Origin: Bacillus horti
GTDB taxonomy: Bacteria; Bacillota; Bacilli; Caldalkalibacillales; JCM-10596
NCBI RefSeq assembly: GCF_030813115.1
Contig: NZ_JAUSTY010000008.1
Location: forward strand, 62,001 to 126,000
Direction of reading: 5' to 3'
Length of the DNA: 64,000 bases
Shown here one piece after another: positions 34,551 to 43,250 of the stretch. The notes beneath the pieces were generated by a model. It was not told the origin of the DNA. It did no database searches and was given only the letters and a program-made list of their open reading frames with translations. The first letter of the stretch is position 1. Each line of letters begins with the position of its first letter. The translations under genes were made by a program, and so were the position numbers.

Positions 34551-34946
34551 CTATAACTTACTTATCTTATCTAAAAGCTGTTGAAATTCATTTACATAGA
34601 TGTTTGCAATTCGACTGGCTATCTCCTCTGCTAGCTCCTCATTATACACATGAGAAGTCATATTACGATCATGGAGCATTAGAATCCATTGATCTTCATC
34701 CTCTATCAACTTTTGAGCATAGGCTTCCTTAATAACCGCCTTAGGAGAGTTTCTATCTACCAATCCAATAGATTCTAAATACTCTTTTGTTGTCTTCCAT
34801 GAAAGCTCATAGGTAAATTCAAATCTCTGAATTAATCCGTCACGGACAACATCGGTGGCTCCAGCTTGTTGAAACTCCTTGACCGCTTCTCTGAGCCTTT
34901 GAAGAGCCTTATAAAAATTTGTTAGCTTGACTTCAAATTTACTCAT
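34551..34946 (-). CDS. hepT: HepT-like HEPN toxin (HI0074 family)
   Basis: The 131-residue helical protein begins KFEVKLTNFYKALQRLREAV and contains RNMTSHVY, an exact R-x4-H-x-Y motif of HEPN RNases, at about residues 98-105. In the type VII toxin-antitoxin family, HepT is the toxin and the MNT partner inactivates it by AMPylating the tyrosine. It starts at ATG 34946, overlapping the nucleotidyltransferase gene by 8 bp, with GAAGGAGG about 12 nt upstream. The older name for this family is nucleotidyltransferase substrate-binding protein. Toxicity is inferred, not shown. Confidence 0.85.
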   Translation of the reverse strand: MSKFEVKLTNFYKALQRLREAVKEFQQAGATDVVRDGLIQRFEFTYELSWKTTKEYLESIGLVDRNSPKAVIKEAYAQKLIEDEDQWILMLHDRNMTSHVYNEELAEEIASRIANIYVNEFQQLLDKISKL

Positions 34947-35226
34947 GTAATGACACACCCTCCTTCTCTATACTTTTAAGCAATTCTTTATCTGTTTGCT
35001 CATTAATAAATACGACATCTATTTTCTTCAACGTCTCTATATCTTCCAAGTCCATATAAAATAAAGCTTTTTCCTTGGCATTTAGTGTATTTTGAAAAAC
35101 GGCAATATCATAATCACTTACAGCAGAATGATCGCCTCTAGCACGAGAACCGAATAAGACTATATCCTCCTTTATGCCATATCTTCGGGCTACAGCACAG
35201 ATTTCCTTTAATACGGTATCTTCCAT
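34939..35226 (-). CDS. mntA: MntA-like minimal nucleotidyltransferase (antitoxin)
   Basis: A 95-residue protein of the minimal nucleotidyltransferase family. The active site is intact: LFGSRARGDHSAVSDYDIAV gives GS-x10-D-x-D. It is encoded just before hepT and is probably its antitoxin, transferring AMP to the HepT tyrosine. SD GGAGCG precedes ATG 35226. The pair lies between a kinase gene and an SLH protease, with no other mobile genes nearby. Confidence 0.87.
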   Translation of the reverse strand: MEDTVLKEICAVARRYGIKEDIVLFGSRARGDHSAVSDYDIAVFQNTLNAKEKALFYMDLEDIETLKKIDVVFINEQTDKELLKSIEKEGVSLHE

Positions 35227-35297
35227 AGTAACTCGCTCCTTTCTTTAATTATTCTACCCTTAGCTTACACTTCCTCCTACGTTGCTTTGAACAAGTT

Positions 35298-35330
35298 AAA
35301 AAAAGCCCACACCTAGATAGGTGCAGGCTA
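35298..35330 (-). terminator. Terminator after the large SLH protease
   Basis: The stem AGCCTGCACCT / AGGTGTGGGCT with central G-U or mismatch is followed by seven T on the minus strand. Confidence 0.9.
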
Positions 35331-35336
35331 ATTTAG

Positions 35337-38300
35337 TTATCTATACAACTCGTTAAAAATCCGATACATCACCACAGCGGCCTCAGCTCGTGTAGATAGC
35401 TCATCCGCCTCAAAACGGTTTCCTGATCGTCCTTGCATCACACCAGCTTCCACAACCGTACTTATTCCAGCTTCAGCCCAATCCTTAAAGCTAGCACGAT
35501 CATTAAAGCTTTGTAAAGCTACCGTTCCACCTTGCTGAACGCCAAGCTCTTGTAACGCTCTAGCTAGGATCGTAGCCATCTCACCTCGTGTAATGGGCTG
35601 TGCAGGTGCAAATTGTGACTCTGTATAGCCTGTAACCCATTGTTTAGCTACAGCCGTTTGAATCACATCATAATGCCACTCTGTGGATTCGACATCTGAG
35701 AAGAAAGCTCTGCTTCTCTCTTCCTGACCCAAATCTATACCCAATGTCCTAACTAGGAGTGCTGTAAATTCTGCACGTGTGATCGGAGCGTTAGGATCAA
35801 AGAGTAGATCTGTTTTCCCGAAGATGATATTCTTCGAGCCTAGCACTTCAATCTCATGTATCGCCCAAGGGAAGCTCCCTGCTGTTACATCGCTATAGGA
35901 TGTGTCATTCCCCATAAGCATATATCTACTAAAGCTATGCAGCTCCGTTACAATCTGATCATCTACTAATCTTCCACCACGGAATTGCGCGGAACGATTA
36001 TTAATAATCTTATGGAGGCTTAGTTTTTCTTTGCTAAGCTCACCCGTGTCAATATCTTCTACTGGTATCGTAATGATCAAAGGCTCTTGGAATCTATCGA
36101 TTTGTACTCTGAGACCATTCTCATCTAAGATATCGAAATCATAGTAGACTCCAAACGGCTGCAAGGATTCATTTAGACGTAGGCGCTCTAGTAATTCAGC
36201 TGTCGCTTCCTCTGTTGCTTCCCTGACACGTATGGATGCATTTTCTAAGCCTATGGCTCCAGCTGGAATTGTTAGCGTTAGACCACTCTCAAGCTCAATG
36301 ACCGTTTCTTCATTTGCCTTGATCTCTGTTCTAACTTGATCCGCTACTCCTTGTGGTAATTGAGGCTGTGGAGTAATGTACTCCGGCTCAAAATAATCTT
36401 CCTCTTCGGGCCATTCTGGTGTTTCTGGTTCCTCAGGAACTTCTGGCTCTTCAGGTTCCTCTGGTGTTTCCGGTTCTTCAGGAACTTCAGGCTCCTCAGA
36501 ACCCTCCTCTCTTACTGTAACAAAGTAGGAGAGTGAATCATGTATACTTTCTACCTCATTCTGATAGGAAATGATAATCTCAGCTTCTCCTTCAGCTAAA
36601 GCTGTTACACTTCCTTCCTCAATCACCACTATATCTTCACTAAGAACTTCAAATTGCACGTCAGATGTAATGTTTCTTGAAGTATCATTTGAATAATTCG
36701 CTAATACGGTGATGTCCCGAGTCTCTCCAACTTCCAATGAAAGCTGACTTGGTTCTACACTTATTCCAGTAAATTCAACAGTTTCTGTTTCTACGGATAC
36801 GTTAGCAGTTCCATTTCTTACAGTAGGGTGAATAGGTACTCCCTCAACGCCTATTAATTCTACATTCTCAAGAGTGAGCTCATACTGCCCACCAGGCACA
36901 TTGTCGAATTGGAAGGTAGCTAATGAACCAGATCCTTCAAATCCTGTATCTACCTCATTAAGTGCAATACTATAGCTTCGTCTTGTTAGTCCTTCATCAT
37001 GAATAATTTCATCATTGATTTCAAGCTGTGCATCTGGATTATGTGCCTGTTGATGCTGCTCGAATTGAGGGCTAGGAGATACAGCTACGTTAGCTAAGCT
37101 CGAGTCATAGATTAGATCAAAGCTAGCTGCATATACTTCTCTTGACACTCCAAACCTAACGTCAAGCTCAAAGCTATCATTCTCTTGTATTTGGCTAGGA
37201 GTGGCCTGTATGCTCACTTGATCTTCCTCTACTACATCAAACTCAACCTCAAGGACTTCACTTGGAACATCCTTCCCATTATCTACTAGATCATAGACAT
37301 AGAGTTCAAGCGTATTTGTCCCACTTACTAATGGAACTTCAACTTCAAAGAGTCCCTGATCATCTATCCAGCCATTTACCTGGTTTAAACCAGATCCATG
37401 ATCATACATGACAGCTATGAAAATAACATCATTATACGTAAATGGAGTGTTTTCAACTTTTACTAATTCTTCGACAAGTAAATCGTAATCAATTTGTCCT
37501 CTAAGTGTTGCTGTTTGATCATCATAGTCTATCTCTATATTAGAATCCATTGTATACTCAGGTGCTTCCCTATCTACAATAAACGAAACAGCAGATTGTG
37601 TTTCTGGCACTTCCTTATCGATATCTTCAGTCCTTACCCATGGCACCATTTTGTAATAGCCATCATCAAGCGTTAATTCTGTACCCGCTCTGACGTATTT
37701 TCCATCCCACTCTAGATTATCTATTCCTGCTTCTTTACCGTCCAAAGCCTGATATGCTGTGCCGAGCCATGTTAAGCTTTCATATATTTCAGTTTCACCA
37801 TTTTCTTCTTCTTCAATTATTTCGACAGAGTAAACATCTAGTGAAAAAGATGAAATAGCAGAGCTTAAAAGATAGGATATATTTGTCTTATCTCCTCTTC
37901 CTAACCCCTCTTCAGAACCTTCTGGTGAAAAAATGCTTGGACTAATCGATAGATTACTAACGACATTGTCCACTCCAACAAACATAGAAAAAGGGATTCT
38001 AATCACATGCGATCCGCCAGATTCTCTTAAGAAAAGCTCTCCTTCATAACGCCGGTTTGAAGCTACTTCATTATCTATTGTTAGTTCAAAAGTATATTGC
38101 TCACTACTGTCGGACGAAACACCTACCTGGCTAGGAAAACTAATATGTCCAGCTGGAGTACTATGCCATACTACCTCTGTTGCATATGAGCTATTTTCCC
38201 CAACGATATCCTTAAGTGTTACCGTTCTACTTACCGTTTCACCTTGACCAACGTAGCCAAAGGACATGCTACCCGTGTGATGTGTAACAACATTCCCTTG

Positions 38301-40460
38301 TTCGACTGCTTCTGATGTTTCAGCTACACTAGCTACTACTTTTGCATCTAGAACCCGGTCAAGAGCTATGCGTCCTGTTCCCTGAGTCATATGATTATAC
38401 CGCTGACCTTGACGATCATTTAGAGAAACTGTGTTGTTCATTAACAGTGCTTTAATCTCAAAGTGATCAAGACTAGGGTACTTTTGCATGATAAGAGCTG
38501 CTGCACCTGCTACATGAGGAGCAGCCATACTTGTTCCATTACTTGGCTTGTACCATCCCTCATAGTCTGGTACAGAGGATACGATCCCTACCCCTGGTGC
38601 TGATAAGTCTGGTTTAATAGATTGAAGGGGTCTAGCTGGTCCTCTTGAACTAAATGAAGCGATAATATCTTCCTCTTCACGAGAGCCAAAGCTAATTTCT
38701 AATCCTCCTGAGGATTCTAACCGCTCAGCTAATTGATCACCATCAAGACCTGAAAGACCATATGTAGGAATAGGGTCCTCTAGAGGATTTGCTGGATCAA
38801 CAATTGTACCGCTTTCTAACGCTCCAGGTAAGTTATTATAAATGAGCACTCCAGCCGCTCCAGCACCCATGGCATGTTGTACTTTTTCTGTAAAGGATAT
38901 CTCCCCGCGTTTTATTAGAGCAATACGCCCTTCAAAGTCTTGGTCTATATCCTCAAAATCCTCTGCTTTTCCTAAACCTGCATATATAACTTCATATTCT
39001 TCAGTTAGATCATCTAAAGGAGGTGTACCTGTAAATGGATCTAAGTAATAGGCTGTATTATTTCCTACTATCTCTACAAACGGTGTTTGTAATGGAGGCT
39101 TAGACGCTCCTACAGATATAGCAAGCTCTGCTGTAGCAGGAGTTGTTACCGTACCTGCTCCGTCCCCTGAATTTCCGTTAGATATAACTGTAATAACACC
39201 AGCATAAGCAGCATTATTGGCTGCTATAGCATCAGCTGAATATTGGTTATTTGAATCTGCACCTAATGAGAGGTTGATGATATCCATGCCATCTTCGACT
39301 GCTCTTTCAATGGCTGCAATTACATTATCTGTTGAACCACTACCGTATGGACCTAATACCTTATAAGCATATATGGTGCTTCCCGGTGCAACTCCTCTAA
39401 TTCCTGTGGAGGCAACTTCATTTATCACTACATTTTCATCGTCATCTTCTTCATCGTCATCATCTTGATTACCTCTTCCTACTCCACGTCCTGCAACGGT
39501 CCCCGCTACATGAGTTCCATGTGACGTATAATAGGTACGTCCATTCTCATTAACTTCTGGTGGATTATTCGGATCATTTAAAAAATCGTCCTTTGTTGTT
39601 TCATAAGGTTCTTCATCATTGTTTACAAAGTCATAACCCCAATAGCCATCTTCAGGTATAGCACCAACTAGATCAGGATGATTTCTATCTACTCCCGTGT
39701 CTATGATACCAACTTTAAGACCTTCTCCTGTTATTCCTTCTGGTAGATCCCAAAACTGATCACTCCCTATAAAAGGAGTACTTCCCGACATAAAAGGAAT
39801 GATTGTTTCAGAGCTAGTTATAACTTCTGTAGAATAAACAGTACTGTTCGGGTAAACAGCCTTAACTCCTGGAATATGTAATAATTCCTCTACTTGATCA
39901 GCTGCTATAGTTAAAGACATCCCGTTAAAAATCGTTGAAAATTCCCTTCCTATCTCAACATTAAGCTGTGATTGTGCTTGTGATTTAAAGCTTCTTTGTT
40001 GAAGCTCTATTTTCTGGTGCTGAGATTGAATTGGAATCCTGCCCGTATTAAAAGACTGCATCTGTCCCTTCATCTGAACTTCGAAGACCTCTGTTGGGGT
40101 TTCTTCTAGCTCAACGATAACAGATATACGTTCCTTGCTACTTGATTCAGGTACAAAATTCTTTGCAGACTGCACAGATGAATAGTTTGTCTCATCTGAC
40201 TGAGATAAATCATCAGCCCCATCAAGCTCTTTATTTACCTTTTGATCACCTTCAATTGCTTTATTGTTCCTATCTTGAATAAGCGTTTTAGTTGGATTTA
40301 GACCTATCTGATCTAAATCTATGGATGTGTTCTCAAACTTTGGGATTAGTGAATGACTACTCTCAGTCAGTGTAGTCGAGTCGGTTGCTCCAACAGTTGG
40401 AAGCAACAGTGAAAAGATAAGTAGTATACTCAGTAATGCTGACGTCAATCTCTTTTTCAA
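35337..40460 (-). CDS. Vpr-like S8 protease with PA, cohesin-like, Big and SLH domains
   Basis: A 1707-residue secreted, wall-anchored subtilase. The order is: signal peptide (to VGA-TDS near residue 26); I9-type propeptide (about 100-210); catalytic Asp in IIDTGVDRNHPDL (about 251), His in SHGTHVAGTVAGRG (about 314), and Ser in NGTSMAAPHVAGAAAL (about 641). A PA domain is inserted between His and Ser (RIALIKRGEISF), as in Vpr-type enzymes. Next come a cohesin-like domain (about 1110-1260), a bacterial Ig-like domain (ISVEPSQLSLEVGET), a Pro/Glu-rich PEEPE linker (about 1355-1395) and three SLH motifs at the end. The start codon is TTG with GGAGGAG upstream. Function: extracellular proteolysis. 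Confidence 0.93.
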   Translation of the reverse strand: MKKRLTSALLSILLIFSLLLPTVGATDSTTLTESSHSLIPKFENTSIDLDQIGLNPTKTLIQDRNNKAIEGDQKVNKELDGADDLSQSDETNYSSVQSAKNFVPESSSKERISVIVELEETPTEVFEVQMKGQMQSFNTGRIPIQSQHQKIELQQRSFKSQAQSQLNVEIGREFSTIFNGMSLTIAADQVEELLHIPGVKAVYPNSTVYSTEVITSSETIIPFMSGSTPFIGSDQFWDLPEGITGEGLKVGIIDTGVDRNHPDLVGAIPEDGYWGYDFVNNDEEPYETTKDDFLNDPNNPPEVNENGRTYYTSHGTHVAGTVAGRGVGRGNQDDDDEEDDDENVVINEVASTGIRGVAPGSTIYAYKVLGPYGSGSTDNVIAAIERAVEDGMDIINLSLGADSNNQYSADAIAANNAAYAGVITVISNGNSGDGAGTVTTPATAELAISVGASKPPLQTPFVEIVGNNTAYYLDPFTGTPPLDDLTEEYEVIYAGLGKAEDFEDIDQDFEGRIALIKRGEISFTEKVQHAMGAGAAGVLIYNNLPGALESGTIVDPANPLEDPIPTYGLSGLDGDQLAERLESSGGLEISFGSREEEDIIASFSSRGPARPLQSIKPDLSAPGVGIVSSVPDYEGWYKPSNGTSMAAPHVAGAAALIMQKYPSLDHFEIKALLMNNTVSLNDRQGQRYNHMTQGTGRIALDRVLDAKVVASVAETSEAVEQGNVVTHHTGSMSFGYVGQGETVSRTVTLKDIVGENSSYATEVVWHSTPAGHISFPSQVGVSSDSSEQYTFELTIDNEVASNRRYEGELFLRESGGSHVIRIPFSMFVGVDNVVSNLSISPSIFSPEGSEEGLGRGDKTNISYLLSSAISSFSLDVYSVEIIEEEENGETEIYESLTWLGTAYQALDGKEAGIDNLEWDGKYVRAGTELTLDDGYYKMVPWVRTEDIDKEVPETQSAVSFIVDREAPEYTMDSNIEIDYDDQTATLRGQIDYDLLVEELVKVENTPFTYNDVIFIAVMYDHGSGLNQVNGWIDDQGLFEVEVPLVSGTNTLELYVYDLVDNGKDVPSEVLEVEFDVVEEDQVSIQATPSQIQENDSFELDVRFGVSREVYAASFDLIYDSSLANVAVSPSPQFEQHQQAHNPDAQLEINDEIIHDEGLTRRSYSIALNEVDTGFEGSGSLATFQFDNVPGGQYELTLENVELIGVEGVPIHPTVRNGTANVSVETETVEFTGISVEPSQLSLEVGETRDITVLANYSNDTSRNITSDVQFEVLSEDIVVIEEGSVTALAEGEAEIIISYQNEVESIHDSLSYFVTVREEGSEEPEVPEEPETPEEPEEPEVPEEPETPEWPEEEDYFEPEYITPQPQLPQGVADQVRTEIKANEETVIELESGLTLTIPAGAIGLENASIRVREATEEATAELLERLRLNESLQPFGVYYDFDILDENGLRVQIDRFQEPLIITIPVEDIDTGELSKEKLSLHKIINNRSAQFRGGRLVDDQIVTELHSFSRYMLMGNDTSYSDVTAGSFPWAIHEIEVLGSKNIIFGKTDLLFDPNAPITRAEFTALLVRTLGIDLGQEERSRAFFSDVESTEWHYDVIQTAVAKQWVTGYTESQFAPAQPITRGEMATILARALQELGVQQGGTVALQSFNDRASFKDWAEAGISTVVEAGVMQGRSGNRFEADELSTRAEAAVVMYRIFNELYR

Positions 40461-40625
40461 GCTTGCTCTCCTCCTTGGATTTTCATAAAAACTGATAGAT
40501 TAAGATTCTATAAGTTTAATGAAAAACCTGCCGTAAATCCTTACTTTTTGCTCGGATTTGTCGAATCGATTCTTTAGCCCTAGCTGATTGTGTGACAAAG
40601 GAACTAGTAGATTTAGCAATTCAGA

Positions 40626-40668
40626 TAAAAAAAGAGCTAATTCCCAATGTTTTGGGTTTATTAGCTCA
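40626..40668 (-). terminator. Terminator after the SLH protein
   Basis: GAGCTAAT / ATTAGCTC with an inner CCCAA / TTGGG stem, followed by seven T on the minus strand. Confidence 0.9.
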
Positions 40669-40733
40669 TATCCAAACTATTATGTTTTGCAATGAATAAC
40701 TTTGTTTAGTAGTTGATTCAATACTGCTAAAAT

Positions 40734-42713
40734 CTACTTTCTAATCTCCACAATCTCATTACCAACACTATAAATATTCACACCGTCACCGACTAGAATA
40801 TTAGTTATATGGCTTGTTGTATTGTTTACAATTACAACAGTGTGATCAGCAAATCTAAATGTCTGATTACTATACTGTCTGTTTCTGGCCGTGATAGTTT
40901 TGTTTGCGTCATCTCTAGCAGTAATATCAAAATTATTAAAAATTGCTTTATCTATTCTTAAAGCAACACCATCTCGAATGTTAATTAAAACACGATCACC
41001 TTGATTAAAGCTGGTAAGAGATCTTAACGCAGAATTATTTTGATAAAGCTTAACATCACTATCATACGTTATATATGAAAGCTGATTTGTTTTTAAATCT
41101 TTAACACGTATCGCATTAGCACTTGAATCACTGAAATCAAAATTGAATGCTTTTCTTTCTCTATTTAAAACTTCTATTTCTACAATCTTTCCATCACTTA
41201 GTTTAAGCTTTACTCTATCACCTACCAGTAAATCTGTACTGCTAGGTTCAATGTACCCTTTAATTAACACTTTTAACGAAGAGTCGAAATTATATTCTTC
41301 ATTTACTCCATCTTTAGTCACAATGGCTCTTCGTGTATTAACCTGCGTAATGACATAGTCACTCATGTGACTAACAGGTATTTGAATGGAGTCCACTTGA
41401 TCCTCATGATAATTGATCTTAACCTTCTCATTCATTTTTAATTGATCAAAGGATATATGAGCACCCTGTTGATCTAAAAGCTTAACTCTATTATTAATTG
41501 ATATAACTTCATAAGAGTGGTCCGCATGCTTAACAGTAACTACTCGTTCAGTTGTATTAATACTAATAATCTCAGCTTCTTTTTGATGTTCATATGACTC
41601 AGTAACTTCTATATGTTTTAATTCCCCTTCTTCTAAAGTAATTCTTACTTTATCAAAGGTATTAAGTTCACTAATTCTTATAGCTTTATTGTCTTTATTT
41701 ACCGTGACTGTTGAGGCTACTTTGAAACTAGTTAAGTTTTGCGTCTGATCTTGGATTGTTAATAATTCCTTACTAGCATCATAGACATAAACAGTACCTT
41801 CTATTTCATTTACCTTTCTCTCACTAGCATTTAAGAGATCTAGGAATAGTACCTGATCGTTTGAGTCAATAATAGCAGATATTTCATCACTTGATTTTAA
41901 TTGAGCGAAAGATATCCTATTATTCTCTTGGAAAAGTAAAGCATCATCTTGAATAAAGATTTTTTCTAGACCGCTATCTGTATTAACAATTGCCCCATCT
42001 TCTTGTTTAACTTCTATCTTACCTCGAACAATATCTTTTAAGTAGTCCGAACTAACAAACTCCTCTGCCTTAGCAAGTAATGCCGTCATTTCAGCTCTAG
42101 TAACCGTTCTTTCTGGTTTAAATGTTCCATCTGGATAGCCAGTGACAATCTCCGCCCCAGTAGCGAGATTAACTTCTGAACGTACCCAAGGTGGTATAGA
42201 ATCACTATCTGTAAACTGAAGGTTACTTGTTGTTGCCGGAACACTTCCATGCTTCTGAATAGAAGTAATCAATAGCTTAGTCATCCAAGCTCTAGAAGCT
42301 TCTTCTGTTGGGTTAAATCCAGCATCAGATGCCAGACTAATTAGACCTAATTGAGCTCCCACAAGTATATTTCCTTTTGACCATTCAGGTACACCTTGTA
42401 TGTATGGATAAAGCTCATGATCTTCACGCACTTCTAAGCTCTTTGCAGCTTCTGCTTCATCTTGATAGCCTAAGAACCTCACGATCATTGCTACAGCTTC
42501 CTGCTGTCTAATTCCTTGATTAGGACGGAATGTGTTATTCTCATATCCTTCAACTACATTTCGAATATCCATCTTTTTAATAAACTTTTCTGCCCAATGT
42601 GCTGTAGGTACATCATCAAAGTTTTGCAATGTGTTAGCTGATAATACGCTTGGAAAGATTAGTGATAGTAGTAATGTACATAGTAATGTGGTAACGATAA
42701 ACTTTTGGCGCAT
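40734..42713 (-). CDS. Secreted protein with N-terminal SLH domains
   Basis: A surface protein anchored non-covalently to the cell wall. The signal peptide is MRQKFIVTTLLCTLLLSLIF with a cut near LSA-NT. Three SLH motifs follow (about 30-235), recognisable by HWAEKFIKKMD, GYENNTFRPNQGIRQQEA, and GYPDGTFKPERTVTRAEM. The remaining 420 residues are repeated short beta units (V-x-I-N-x-x-T-E-R-V-V-T-V style) without a match that I recognise. The preferred start is ATG 42713 because AGGGG is 6 nt upstream; the ATG at 42719 touches it. Role unknown; perhaps an S-layer-associated structural protein. Confidence 0.88.
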   Translation of the reverse strand: MRQKFIVTTLLCTLLLSLIFPSVLSANTLQNFDDVPTAHWAEKFIKKMDIRNVVEGYENNTFRPNQGIRQQEAVAMIVRFLGYQDEAEAAKSLEVREDHELYPYIQGVPEWSKGNILVGAQLGLISLASDAGFNPTEEASRAWMTKLLITSIQKHGSVPATTSNLQFTDSDSIPPWVRSEVNLATGAEIVTGYPDGTFKPERTVTRAEMTALLAKAEEFVSSDYLKDIVRGKIEVKQEDGAIVNTDSGLEKIFIQDDALLFQENNRISFAQLKSSDEISAIIDSNDQVLFLDLLNASERKVNEIEGTVYVYDASKELLTIQDQTQNLTSFKVASTVTVNKDNKAIRISELNTFDKVRITLEEGELKHIEVTESYEHQKEAEIISINTTERVVTVKHADHSYEVISINNRVKLLDQQGAHISFDQLKMNEKVKINYHEDQVDSIQIPVSHMSDYVITQVNTRRAIVTKDGVNEEYNFDSSLKVLIKGYIEPSSTDLLVGDRVKLKLSDGKIVEIEVLNRERKAFNFDFSDSSANAIRVKDLKTNQLSYITYDSDVKLYQNNSALRSLTSFNQGDRVLINIRDGVALRIDKAIFNNFDITARDDANKTITARNRQYSNQTFRFADHTVVIVNNTTSHITNILVGDGVNIYSVGNEIVEIRK

Positions 42714-42779
42714 ATTCATCCCCTTTTCATGCTTTTCTATCCCTTAACTATAGCATATTTTGGTATGTAGGGACATATA

Positions 42780-43190
42780 GAGATTTTTAGACACTGTTTA
42801 AAAAACAGCAGACATTTATGGACATCATCCACAACGGTCGTTCGTTCGTTTGACCGTATTGCCCAAACTCGATTGGTGCTTGAGCGTTTTCTTAACAAAT
42901 GAGGTATATCTTCCACACAGATACTGTTCATTAGTATTTTTCAAAACTGGCATACCCATATCCTGAATAGCGTCTACGATTTTTAAATGGCTTCTTAGAA
43001 GGATTTAACATTCAACACTTCATGGTTACAATCTGCTAGGCTTCTCGCATTTCTTACGGGATTACTGTGTCACAGAGCTTCAATCTTAGGTTTTCTCCAC
43101 TAGCTGCCTGTCAGCTACTGAGACTTGCTTCTTACTGAGATAGGACTTTCACCGATTAGCAATTAACGGCTTGCTATCCACGCAAAACCA
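42780..43190 (-). mobile_element. Possible remnant of a group II intron (5' part)
   Basis: The stretch has no convincing gene. Read on the minus strand it contains ATCGGTGAAAGTCCTATCTC, then GTGGAGAAAACCTAAGATTG, GTAAGAAATGCGAGAAGCCT and TTGTAACCATGAAG. These recall the 5' structured domain of bacterial group II introns. No reverse transcriptase or 3' domain V hairpin was found, so it would be a decayed fragment. A short frame (MPVLKNTNEQYLCGRYTSF) has no ribosome site. The identification is by recall only. Confidence 0.35.
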
Positions 43191-43193
43191 AAA

Positions 43194-43225
43194 AAAGATC
43201 CGTAGGTATATACCTACGGATCTTT
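43194..43225 (-). terminator. Terminator after the S-layer protein gene
   Basis: A perfect 15-bp stem (43194-43208 with 43211-43225) is followed by T residues on the minus strand; a very strong terminator, as expected after an abundant mRNA. Confidence 0.95.
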
Positions 43226-43250
43226 CAAAATAATAATAGAAGATCTATTA

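Noticed and set aside
42737-42931. A 64-residue minus-strand protein
   Set aside because: There is no ribosome site and no family pattern. The stretch looks non-coding and possibly intron-derived.
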